A stretch of 64,000 bases of DNA, from NCBI RefSeq assembly GCF_041361345.1, contig NZ_JBGKAD010000001.1, positions 1-64,000 on the forward strand. Direction: 5' to 3'. The notes under the pieces are model-generated. The model saw only the letters and a program-made list of their open reading frames with translations, was not told the DNA's origin and searched no databases. Position numbers and translations under genes: made by a program. The stretch comes from Halobaculum sp. MBLA0147 (GTDB lineage Archaea > Halobacteriota > Halobacteria > Halobacteriales > Haloferacaceae). Shown here in pieces: positions 1-7,473 of this stretch. Every line of letters begins with the position of its first letter. The first letter of the stretch is position 1.

Positions 1-477
1 GTGACGGGGACGGACGACGGCGTCGTCGACGGACGTGCCGACGACGGTGCGGTGTCCGACGACACCGACGCGGGGCCCGCCGACGCCGACGTGGCGTCCG
101 GTGTGACGCCGCCGAGGCGAACCGCGACCGTGGAGACGGACCACGGCGACGCGGCGACGGCCGGCGTCGTCGCCGCGGCGGTGGCACCGGACAACACCGC
201 CGACGTGGAGACGACGGTCGACGGCGGGACGGTACGGACCGTCTTACGCCGCGAGACGACCGGCGGGCTCCAGTCGTCGGTCGACGACTACGTCGTGAAC
301 CTCGAGACGGCGCGGGCCGTCGTCGCGGCGGTCGACGCCGAGACACGCGAGACGGATGAGGCGCACTCGGACGACACGGGGACGGAGACAGACACGAGGA
401 CGGACGCGGAGACGGCGACGAGTGGTACAGCGCGGACGACCGACACGCAGACAGACACACACGACACAGACACATGA
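1..477 (+). CDS. pcc1: KEOPS complex subunit Pcc1
   Basis: Pcc1 is the small dimerising subunit of KEOPS, which makes the universal tRNA t6A37 modification. The recognisable core is residues 40-112 (TVETDHGD, then VAPDNT, then TTGGLQSSVDDYVVNL), matching haloarchaeal Pcc1. The core is flanked by long Asp/Thr-rich low-complexity tails, so the family-length protein is only about 80 residues of this frame. The frame is already open at base 1, so the true start may lie upstream or be an internal codon. The stop overlaps the rps3ae start (ATGA at 474-477), the usual haloarchaeal order, which suggests co-transcription with the ribosomal gene. Confidence 0.85.
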   Translation: MTGTDDGVVDGRADDGAVSDDTDAGPADADVASGVTPPRRTATVETDHGDAATAGVVAAAVAPDNTADVETTVDGGTVRTVLRRETTGGLQSSVDDYVVNLETARAVVAAVDAETRETDEAHSDDTGTETDTRTDAETATSGTARTTDTQTDTHDTDT

Positions 478-1094
478 GCGAACGATCAGTCTCACCACAG
501 CGCCAGGGCAAGCGGTGGTACACGATCCTGGCACCGGAACAGTTCGACCGAGCGGAGTTGGGCGAAACACTCGCCGCGGAACCCGAAGACGTCGTCGGCC
601 GCACCGTCGAGACGACGTTGGGCGACATCGACGGCGATCAGGGGCAGAACAACACGAAGCTCACGTTCAAGATCACGGACGTGGGCAGTGACTCGGCGTA
701 CACGGAGTTCGTCGAGCACGAGCTGACCCGCGACTACCTGCGCTCGCTGGTCCGCCGCGGCGCCTCGAAGATCAAGGCGGTCGTCACCGTCCGGACGACG
801 GACGACTACCGCATCCGCGTCCAGCCGGTGGCGTTCACGACGAAGAAGGCCGACCGCTCCCAAGAGCAGGCCATCCGCCGGATCATGATCGACCTCGTCG
901 AGGAGGCCGCCGAGGAGCGCGACTTCGAGGAGTTCGTCGACTCCGTCGTCGAGGGACGGCTCTCTTCGGCCGTCTACGGCGAGGGGAAGGAGGTCTACCC
1001 GCTGCGTCGCGCCGAAGTCCAGAAGCTGACGCTGGAGGCGCGCCCCGAGGAGATCGCCGCCGAGGAGGAGGCCTCGGCGGACGTCGCCGAGTGA
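474..1094 (+). CDS. rps3ae: 30S ribosomal protein S3Ae (eS1)
   Basis: Small-subunit ribosomal protein of the archaeal/eukaryotic S3Ae (eS1) family, 206 aa, a normal length. It has the expected N-terminal RQGKRWYTILAPEQF-like segment and a basic middle region around residues 95-140, and ends in an acidic Glu/Ala tail as usual for halophiles. It is translationally coupled to pcc1 by a 4-base overlap. The stop codon sits in the loop of a short perfect inverted repeat (1083-1106). No independent promoter is apparent in the pcc1 end. Confidence 0.95.
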   Translation: MSERSVSPQRQGKRWYTILAPEQFDRAELGETLAAEPEDVVGRTVETTLGDIDGDQGQNNTKLTFKITDVGSDSAYTEFVEHELTRDYLRSLVRRGASKIKAVVTVRTTDDYRIRVQPVAFTTKKADRSQEQAIRRIMIDLVEEAAEERDFEEFVDSVVEGRLSSAVYGEGKEVYPLRRAEVQKLTLEARPEEIAAEEEASADVAE

Positions 1095-1106
1095 CGAGTC
1101 GGCGAC
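1083..1106. other. hairpin with the rps3ae stop codon in its loop
   Basis: An 8-bp perfect inverted repeat (GTCGCCGA at 1083-1090 and TCGGCGAC at 1099-1106) encloses an 8-base loop containing the TGA of rps3ae. No T-run follows, so it does not look like a classical archaeal terminator. It could stabilise the 3' end of the mRNA. Confidence 0.4.
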
Positions 1107-1224
1107 AGCCAACGCGCGGCGACACTCGACGACCGACGACACCACGGCGGTGCGGTGACGCGCCGTGGCGTCGCGACCCGCGATCACTTCTTCGCGTCGA
1201 TCCGAGAGTGACGACGCCGAGAGA

Positions 1225-1346
1225 CGGTCGACAGGGCCAGTGTGCGCCCGACGAAGGCGGTGGGCGGTCGACAGAGCCAGTGTGCGCCCGACGAAGGCGG
1301 TGGGCGCTCGACAGAGCCAGTGTGCGCCCGACGAAGACGGTAGGCG
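1225..1346. repeat. 40-bp tandem repeat, three copies
   Basis: Three near-identical 40-bp units lie head to tail, with equivalent positions at 1227, 1267 and 1307, and fade out after 1346. Each contains GTGCGCCCGACGAAG. They sit in the 289-bp gap between the convergent rps3ae and the ITPase-like gene. The period is not a multiple of 3 and no plausible protein is encoded. There are no unique spacers, so this is not a CRISPR array. Confidence 0.8.
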
Positions 1347-1383
1347 CCCGACGGACCCGCCGGCCGCCCGACGACGGCCCGGC

Positions 1384-2022
1384 TCACCAGACTTCGGTCG
1401 CGGCGAACGGACCGAGCGCACCCGCGACGGCGGCGGCCAACGCGGCCTCGCGGTCCACACGCCCGCCGGTGACGACACCCGCAGCCCCGCGGTCGCGTGC
1501 GACGCCGGTCTCGTCGAGTTCGTCGTCCATCACCGGACCGAGCTCCTCCCCGTCGCGGACCCGCGTGGCGACCACCGGCGGCAGCGGGAGTGACGGCCCG
1601 GCGGCGACTTCGGTCCGCTCGCCGTCCGTGACGGCCGCCCACATCACGAGCCTCAGGTCGTCACCACCCGGCGGGGCGGCGTCGCCACTGTCGCCTCCCG
1701 CGGCTGCCACACCCCCCGTCTCGCCCGCCTCGGCGGCCGCGGTGACGGCGTCCGCGACCGGCGCCACCGCCTCGTCGGCGTCGACGACGCCACCCTCGAT
1801 GCCGACGCCGAGGTCGTACTCGCCGGCCGCGAGTACCGCAGCGGCTCGCGTCACCGCCCCACGGCGCGTCTCCTCGTGGCCACGCGGCTGCTCGGAGACA
1901 CCCGACGGGACCGGCTCCGTCTCGACGGTCGCCTCGACGCCGAACGCGTCGTGGTCGCTCGTCAGTGCTCGCTCCGTCGCAGCGCGTTTCACCGGGTTCC
2001 CCGACCCGACTCCGACGTGCAT
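1384..2022 (-). CDS. inosine/xanthosine triphosphatase, DUF84/YjjX family
   Basis: House-cleaning NTP hydrolase of the YjjX/DUF84 family, which removes non-canonical purine triphosphates such as ITP and XTP. The start chosen is the ATG at 2022 giving MHVGVGSGNPVKRAATERAL, the canonical N-terminus (GSxNPVK phosphate-binding motif). An upstream in-frame extension to 2163 is not conserved-looking. Further family features are the GIEGG motif and the C-terminal GAAGVVTGGRVDR segment. It is 212 aa, slightly longer than usual because of acidic and Gly-rich insertions. Its promoter probably shares the A/T-rich 2114-2132 region with the divergent tfb gene. Confidence 0.85.
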   Translation of the reverse strand: MHVGVGSGNPVKRAATERALTSDHDAFGVEATVETEPVPSGVSEQPRGHEETRRGAVTRAAAVLAAGEYDLGVGIEGGVVDADEAVAPVADAVTAAAEAGETGGVAAAGGDSGDAAPPGGDDLRLVMWAAVTDGERTEVAAGPSLPLPPVVATRVRDGEELGPVMDDELDETGVARDRGAAGVVTGGRVDREAALAAAVAGALGPFAATEVW

Positions 2023-2281
2023 ACACCCGACTCCGACGGCCACCGGCGAGAGTCTGACGACCGCGGAACCACACGTTCCGACCGGCGGCGGTTGCGTGTG
2101 GCCGCCGAGAGAACGGAATAATAATACTAACGGCCTCTCTGGGTGGCCTCTCGGTAGTATCACCGACGACTCGGCACGGCCACTCCGACCGATTTAACTG
2201 TCCGTCTCCAGAAGGTGATTCAGTACGGAAGAGCCTGGGGGGGTCGAGAGCGTGTCGTCACCCGGGCACCGGTGATCAACC

Positions 2282-3253
2282 ATGACTGAGAGACGTTCGC
2301 TTCGTTCCCGGCGTCGGGACGAGGAGACGACGACCGAAGAGACGGAACAGGACGAGGGCCTGAACTGCCCGGAGTGCGGTGGGCAGGTCATCAACGACGA
2401 GGCACACGGCGAGAGCGTCTGTGCCGACTGTGGGCTCGTCGTCGAGGAGGACGACATCGACCGTGGGCCGGAGTGGCGCGCGTTCGACGCGAAGGAGAAA
2501 GACGAGAAGTCGCGTGTGGGTGCGCCGACGACGAACACGATGCACGACAAGGGTCTGTCGACCAACATCGACTGGCGCGACCAGGACGCCTACGGGCGGT
2601 CGCTCGACTCTCGCCAGCGCCAGAAGATGCGCCGCCTCCGCAAGTGGAACGAGCGGTTCCGGACCCGTGACTCCAAGGAACGGAACCTCAAGCAGGCACT
2701 CGGCGAGATCGACCGCATGGCGTCCGCGTTGGGCCTGCCGGAGAACGTCCGCGAGACCGCGAGCGTGATCTACCGTCGTGCACTCGACGAGGACTTGCTG
2801 CCGGGCCGGTCGATCGAGGGCGTCTCGACGGCGTGTACCTACGCCGCCGCCCGGATGGCCGACGTGCCGCGCTCGCTCGACGAGATCAGCGAGGTGTCCC
2901 GCGTCGGCAAAGACGAGGTCGCGCGGACGTACCGCTACGTCGTCCGCGAGCTGAAGCTCGAGGTCAAGCCCGCCGATCCCGAGAGCTACGTCCCGCGGTT
3001 CGCCTCCGACCTGGAGCTGTCCGACGAGACGGAACTGCGCGCGAAGGAACTGCTGGAGAACGCCAAGGAGAAGGGGATCCACTCCGGGAAGTCGCCCGTC
3101 GGACTGGCGGCCGCCGCGGTGTACGCCGCCGCGCTGTTGACCAACGAGAAGACGACGCAAGCCGCCGTCAGCGAGGTGGCCGACATCTCCGAGGTCACGA
3201 TCCGCAATCGCTACCACGAACTGCTGGAAGCAGAGAGCGGCCTCGCAGCCTGA
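2282..3253 (+). CDS. tfb: transcription initiation factor IIB (TFB)
   Basis: Archaeal TFB recruits RNA polymerase to TBP-bound promoters. The N-terminal zinc ribbon has Cys29, Cys32, Cys47 and Cys50. It is followed by the B-reader/linker (TMHDKGLSTNIDWRDQDAYG) and two cyclin-like repeats at about residues 125-215 and 220-315. The length of 323 aa is normal. The ATG at 2282 was chosen because an acidic/basic haloarchaeal leader precedes the ribbon. A TATA-like GATTTAACT lies near 2190. Haloarchaea carry several TFB paralogues and I cannot tell which one this is. Confidence 0.95.
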   Translation: MTERRSLRSRRRDEETTTEETEQDEGLNCPECGGQVINDEAHGESVCADCGLVVEEDDIDRGPEWRAFDAKEKDEKSRVGAPTTNTMHDKGLSTNIDWRDQDAYGRSLDSRQRQKMRRLRKWNERFRTRDSKERNLKQALGEIDRMASALGLPENVRETASVIYRRALDEDLLPGRSIEGVSTACTYAAARMADVPRSLDEISEVSRVGKDEVARTYRYVVRELKLEVKPADPESYVPRFASDLELSDETELRAKELLENAKEKGIHSGKSPVGLAAAAVYAAALLTNEKTTQAAVSEVADISEVTIRNRYHELLEAESGLAA

Positions 3254-3378
3254 GCACCGACCGTCTTCACTCCTCGGGTGGCCCACGGCGCACGCCACCC
3301 CGAACGGCCAACTTCTCCGAACACCACCCGGAGACACACCCCGAAACGTCTTCAAGTGGTTCCGCCGTACGTGGTGTC

Positions 3379-4776
3379 ATGACCGACTCAGCGGCCGACG
3401 CGGAGACGGAGACCGACGCCGATGCGGCCGACGCCGACACGGCGGGTGCCGAGACGGACGCCGACGAGGCGAACGCGGCGGCCGGCACCGCCGAGGCACA
3501 GGGGCCGGTGCAGATCACGCCACGTCTCGACGAGGCACTGGCCGAGAAGCGCGAGGACCTCTTCGAGGAGTTCGGCATCGCGGACGGGTTCCCGCCAGAG
3601 GTACTCGCGGAGGCCGAAGAACGCACCGAGGGCGTCGAGGCGGAGATCGAAGCCGAACTCGACGACCGGCAGGATCTCCGGGAGTTGACGACGTGGACGA
3701 CCGACCCCGCGGACGCACAGGACTTCGACGACGCCATCAGCGTCCGCGACGAGGGCGAGGAGTACCACCTCTGGGTCCACATCGCCGACGTGAGCCACTA
3801 CGTCCACCCGGACTCCGCGATGTGGCAGGAGGCCGTCGAGCGCGGCAACACGGTGTACCTCCCGGGGTACACCATCCACATGCTCCCGCCGGTGCTCGCC
3901 GAGACCGTCTGCTCGTTGGTCCCTCAGGAGGACCGGCTCGCACACACCGTCGAGATGCGACTCGACAAGGAGACGCTCTCCTTCGAGGAGTTGGACATCT
4001 ACAAGTCCGTCATTCGCTCGGACGAGCGGCTGACGTACACGGACTGTGAGAACCGCTTGGAGGACCCCGAGGCTCCGCTCCACGAGGAGAACACGCTGGC
4101 GTTCGAGATCGCCGAACAGCTCCACGAACAGCGGAAGGCCGACGGCAGTCTCGTCTTGAACCCCTCGCGAGACCGCGCTCACACCATCATCGAGGAGTGT
4201 ATGCTGAAGGCGAACAAGGCGGTCACGCACGAGCTCATGTGGGAACGCGGCGTCGAGGCGATGTACCGCGTCCACCCGCAGCCGACGCCGGACCAGTGGA
4301 ACGACGCCCTCCGCGAGATCCAGGAGTTGAACGGCGTCTCCATCCCCGGCGACTCCTGGGACGACCCGCGGAAGGCCGTCAACGCCGCGATGGAGGAGGC
4401 GCCCGGCCGCGCGCTGAACAAGATCCAGCGGGCCGTGTTGAAGGTGATGCCGCGCGCGAAGTACATGAACGACCCCTTCGGCGGCCACCACGCCCTGAAC
4501 TTCGACATCTACGGCCACTTCACCTCCCCCATCCGCCGGCTCTCGGACCTGATCAACCACTGGATCGTCCACACCAACGAGGTGCCCGAGGACCTCGTCG
4601 CGCTGTGTGACCGCGCCTCCGACCGCCAGAAGGACGCCGAGACGGCCGAACGGCTCTACAAAGAGCACATGGAGGAACTCGGGTTGGACCCGTACGCGGT
4701 GAACAATCGCGGCCTGGAGGTCGTCGACGACCCCGAGGAGGCGACCCACGAGGCTCCCGACACCCTCCCGAACTGA
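3379..4776 (+). CDS. RNB-domain exoribonuclease (RNase R/II family)
   Basis: 3'-5' exoribonuclease with the RNB catalytic domain. The metal-binding cluster (DAQDFDDAIS) falls near residues 112-121 and the second signature (FTSPIRRLSDLINH) near 380-393. The ATG at 3379 follows a 125-bp gap after tfb; the open frame extends further upstream only as a shadow of tfb. It has 465 residues against 600-800 in bacterial RNase R, because the cold-shock and S1 RNA-binding domains are missing, which is typical of haloarchaeal RNB proteins. The first 50 residues are an Asp/Ala/Thr-rich low-complexity leader. Confidence 0.9.
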   Translation: MTDSAADAETETDADAADADTAGAETDADEANAAAGTAEAQGPVQITPRLDEALAEKREDLFEEFGIADGFPPEVLAEAEERTEGVEAEIEAELDDRQDLRELTTWTTDPADAQDFDDAISVRDEGEEYHLWVHIADVSHYVHPDSAMWQEAVERGNTVYLPGYTIHMLPPVLAETVCSLVPQEDRLAHTVEMRLDKETLSFEELDIYKSVIRSDERLTYTDCENRLEDPEAPLHEENTLAFEIAEQLHEQRKADGSLVLNPSRDRAHTIIEECMLKANKAVTHELMWERGVEAMYRVHPQPTPDQWNDALREIQELNGVSIPGDSWDDPRKAVNAAMEEAPGRALNKIQRAVLKVMPRAKYMNDPFGGHHALNFDIYGHFTSPIRRLSDLINHWIVHTNEVPEDLVALCDRASDRQKDAETAERLYKEHMEELGLDPYAVNNRGLEVVDDPEEATHEAPDTLPN

Positions 4777-4934
4777 CCGACGGCGGGCGGCCCGAGTACT
4801 TCTTCACTGGCCGAACGGTCTCGCCGTCGGACGCCGACGGACGGACGTGCGCGAGGACGCCGACGGGGGGACAGATGCGACGGCGCCGTCGCTGGCGGTG
4901 TCGCGTGTCGGAGAGTGAGTGGACACGGAGCGCC

Positions 4935-5399
4935 CTACTCGTAGAGCCAGGCTTCGTCGATCCGCTCGTAGTCGACCAGTTCCTCGTCGTCGAAGAACAG
5001 GTCGATCTCCCGTTCCCACGAGCCCTCGTCCTCGTGGTCGGAGCCGTGGATCACGTTGCGACCCAGGTCGAGCCCGTAGTCGCCACGGATCGTGCCGGGC
5101 GCGGACTCTGCCGGGTCCGTCTCGCCCATCATCTTGCGCACCTGCCGGACAGCGTCCTGACCCTCCCAGACCATCGCCATCACCGGACCGCTGGTGATGA
5201 AGTCGACGAGGTCCTCGAAGAAGGGCTTGTCCGCGTGTTCGCCGTAGTGGTCCTCGGCCAACTCGCGGTCGAGCTGGGTGAACTTCGCGGCGACGAGCTT
5301 CAGCCCGCGCTCCTCGAGACGGCCGATAATCTCGCCGATCAGCCCGCGCTGGACGCCGTCGGGCTTGACCATCACGAACGTCTGCTGTGTGTCACTCAC
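4935..5399 (-). CDS. ndk: nucleoside diphosphate kinase
   Basis: Transfers the terminal phosphate between nucleoside di- and triphosphates through a phospho-histidine. The active-site motif NVIHGSD places the catalytic His at residue 118. The N-terminal [17 protein letters not shown] signature is complete and the 154-aa length is normal. It is the last gene of the L7Ae-S28e-L24e-Ndk operon, six bases after rpl24e, a widespread archaeal gene order. Confidence 0.97.
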   Translation of the reverse strand: MSDTQQTFVMVKPDGVQRGLIGEIIGRLEERGLKLVAAKFTQLDRELAEDHYGEHADKPFFEDLVDFITSGPVMAMVWEGQDAVRQVRKMMGETDPAESAPGTIRGDYGLDLGRNVIHGSDHEDEGSWEREIDLFFDDEELVDYERIDEAWLYE

Positions 5400-5405
5400 G
5401 TGTGA

Positions 5406-5576
5406 TCACTCCTCGTCCGTCCACTCCAGGTCGCGGGACTCGCGACCCAGGTCGGCGTTCTTCTCGCACTTGGCGGAACAGTAGTGCGTGATCCCTCCGT
5501 CGGTGGCGACGAACATCGTCCCGGTGCCGGGCTCGATGTCGTCACCGCAGTAGTCACAGTGTCGTTCCTGTGGCAT
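5406..5576 (-). CDS. rpl24e: 50S ribosomal protein L24e
   Basis: Small zinc-ribbon ribosomal protein of 56 aa. Two CxxC pairs are visible (CDYC near the N-terminus and CSAKC, residues 32-36). The start is the ATG at 5576 (MPQERHCDYCG). The frame extends upstream to 5708 only as a shadow of rps28e. It lies 2 bases after the rps28e stop, so translation is probably coupled. Confidence 0.96.
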   Translation of the reverse strand: MPQERHCDYCGDDIEPGTGTMFVATDGGITHYCSAKCEKNADLGRESRDLEWTDEE

Positions 5577-5578
5577 CG

Positions 5579-5806
5579 TCACTGACCTCCGATGGAGTCC
5601 GCGTCGCGTTGGGTCTCGCGCAGCTGGAGCACGTCGCCCTGCTTGACCGGACCCAAGACGTTGCGGGTGATGATGCGACCCTGGTTGCCGCCCTCCTGGA
5701 TCCGACACTTGACCTGCATGGCCTCACCGTGCATGCCGGTCTTGCCGACGATCTCGATCACTTCGGCGGACTGCGAGCCGTCGTCTCCTCCGTCTTCGGC
5801 GGACAT
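5579..5806 (-). CDS. rps28e: 30S ribosomal protein S28e
   Basis: S28e, 75 aa, with the characteristic [20 protein letters not shown] segment and the [21 protein letters not shown]-terminal OB-fold region. It has a short acidic haloarchaeal N-terminal extension. It is the second gene of the L7Ae operon, with 6 bases separating it from rpl7ae. Confidence 0.97.
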   Translation of the reverse strand: MSAEDGGDDGSQSAEVIEIVGKTGMHGEAMQVKCRIQEGGNQGRIITRNVLGPVKQGDVLQLRETQRDADSIGGQ

Positions 5807-5812
5807 CGTTCG

Positions 5813-6175
5813 TTACTGGAGTTCCTCGACTTTCGTTCCGATGTCCTCCACGTCGTCGGACGCGTCGCCCGCGTGGACGATGGCGGCCGCGGCCGAGCCG
5901 ACCTCGAGGCCGGCGGCGTGGCCGACGTCGTCTTGCGTCTCGACGAACACGTAGGGGATCCCCTTCTCGTCGCAGAGTTCGGGGAGGTGCATGACGATCT
6001 CCTCCGGCTCGACGTCCTCGGCGACGTACACGAGGTCCGCGTTGCCGCGTTCGACCGCCTTCGTGGTCTCGTTGGTTCCCTTCTTGACTGTACCAGTGTC
6101 GCGGGCCACCTCGAGCGCGTCGAGGCTTCGGTCCGCGAGGTCTGCCGGGGTCTCGTAGTCGACGTAGACTGACAT
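5813..6175 (-). CDS. rpl7ae: 50S ribosomal protein L7Ae
   Basis: L7Ae binds kink-turn RNA in the ribosome, in box C/D and H/ACA guide RNPs and in RNase P. It has 120 aa with the family core [14 protein letters not shown] and the [12 protein letters not shown] segment. The ATG at 6175 ([10 protein letters not shown]) was chosen; 23 upstream in-frame residues are not family-like. It is the first gene of the operon. A TATA-like TTTTAACC on the minus strand about 110 bases upstream suggests a transcript with an untranslated leader. Confidence 0.97.
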   Translation of the reverse strand: MSVYVDYETPADLADRSLDALEVARDTGTVKKGTNETTKAVERGNADLVYVAEDVEPEEIVMHLPELCDEKGIPYVFVETQDDVGHAAGLEVGSAAAAIVHAGDASDDVEDIGTKVEELQ

Positions 6176-6558
6176 GGTTGCTGACTCCCGGGGGTGGCTC
6201 GACTTCCCCGCCGCTCGTCGGTCCCTACCGACGGAGAGGGTCACGGCCCCGCCCGGGTTGTACTACACCGGTTGGCCGGGTCGGGTTAAAAGACTGTTCG
6301 TCTCCAGAGACCCCTGTGAACCGTCGACACGGCCGTCGTCCGGCGGATCGAGCCGGTCGTCCGGGGACGTGTTGTGGACCCGGTCGGTACGTGTACGTGT
6401 CCTCCCGTGCGTCGACGGTGGACGGTGACGGTCGGTCGGACGCCTCGGATCACGCCACCGCAGACACGCTCGTCCGTATCGCGTACGTGTCACTCTCGAT
6501 CCGTTAGACCGTCTCGTCCCCCAATGGTCTTAACTTTCTACATCACGTACATTGTCGC
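6176..6558. other. 383-bp intergenic region between the L7Ae operon and tbsP
   Basis: A divergent promoter region. A minus-strand TATA-like element for the ribosomal operon lies at 6285-6294 (TTTTAACC). On the plus strand TTAACTTTC at 6527-6535 lies 24-32 bases before the tbsP start, consistent with a near-leaderless transcript. I see no gene, tRNA or clear repeat in the rest. Confidence 0.5.
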
Positions 6559-7380
6559 ATGGAGAGAGAAACGAACGTCCACGGAGCGGGACTGGGGGAG
6601 ACACTGGCGACCGCTCTCGGGGAGTGTTCGGGCGTGACGTACGTGATCGACCCGTGGGTCGGGTTCCTCGAGGCACTCGCGGCGGCGGGGCGGGAACACG
6701 ACGCCGACCTCCCGGTGGTCCGCGTGTTGGCGCGAGCGGAGACGCTCCGCGCCGCACGCAAGGACTTCACCGTCGGGTCGAAGCTGGCGGACTTGGTCGA
6801 GGCGGGTGACGTGTCGCTCCGGGCGGCCGACGACGTGTCGGAGAGCACGCTGTTCACCGACGGCGACCGGTTGTTCGGTCCGGTGGCCGTCGGCGAGCAC
6901 ACTGGGGCGTTGCGGGAGACGGCGGAGTCGTTCGTCGGCGGTGTCTACGAGACGCTGGACGGCCAGTGGGCCGACGCGGAGTCGTTCGACCTCCGGACGC
7001 CCGGTCGGACCACGATCCGCGAGACGATGACCGACGAGTTCGGTGCCACCGCTCGCGAGGACTTCGAGACGGTCGTCGACGCCATCGAGGGTGATCGGAG
7101 TTCGCGCGAGCTCGACGAGGTGATCGTCTCGTTGTTGGTCGCCGCGAAGAACGAACTGCTGTTGTACGACGTCTCGAAGTGGGGCGAGGATCTCGGGGTC
7201 GCCTCGAAGGCGACGTTCTCTCGCCGGAAGAACGACCTCGAAGAGATGGACGTCGTCGAGACGGAGAAGTCGCCGACGGACGTGGGCCGGCCGCGGCAGC
7301 GACTCACGCTGGCCGACGACCGCCACCGGGACGCGGACGCCGACCAGTTGGCGGTTCTCGCACAGAACGTGTTGCACTGA
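6559..7380 (+). CDS. tbsP: transcriptional regulator TbsP
   Basis: Haloarchaeal regulator of the TbsP family (TrmB suppressor), implicated in Haloferax in control of gluconeogenic gapII. It has 273 aa: an alpha/beta N-terminal half (residues 1-130) and a C-terminal winged-helix-like part (about 190-250) ending in RKNDLEEMDVVETEKSPT, a typical helix-turn-helix wing. It is monocistronic. A GAPDH gene likely to be a target lies in this same window at 27.3-28.4 kb, with two palindromic sites upstream. Family assignment is from recall of haloarchaeal homologues; the regulatory link here is inference. Confidence 0.8.
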   Translation: MERETNVHGAGLGETLATALGECSGVTYVIDPWVGFLEALAAAGREHDADLPVVRVLARAETLRAARKDFTVGSKLADLVEAGDVSLRAADDVSESTLFTDGDRLFGPVAVGEHTGALRETAESFVGGVYETLDGQWADAESFDLRTPGRTTIRETMTDEFGATAREDFETVVDAIEGDRSSRELDEVIVSLLVAAKNELLLYDVSKWGEDLGVASKATFSRRKNDLEEMDVVETEKSPTDVGRPRQRLTLADDRHRDADADQLAVLAQNVLH

Positions 7381-7473
7381 CGCGCAGGAGATCGAGTGAC
7401 CGACGCGCGAGGACGCGGCGGAACGGGAGCGGACGAGCGGAAGGGGTAACAGGACCGCCGCGGTAGCCGAGGT

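Noticed and set aside
1225-1346. CRISPR-like array
   Set aside because: Units are directly adjacent with no unique spacers, and no cas genes are in the window.
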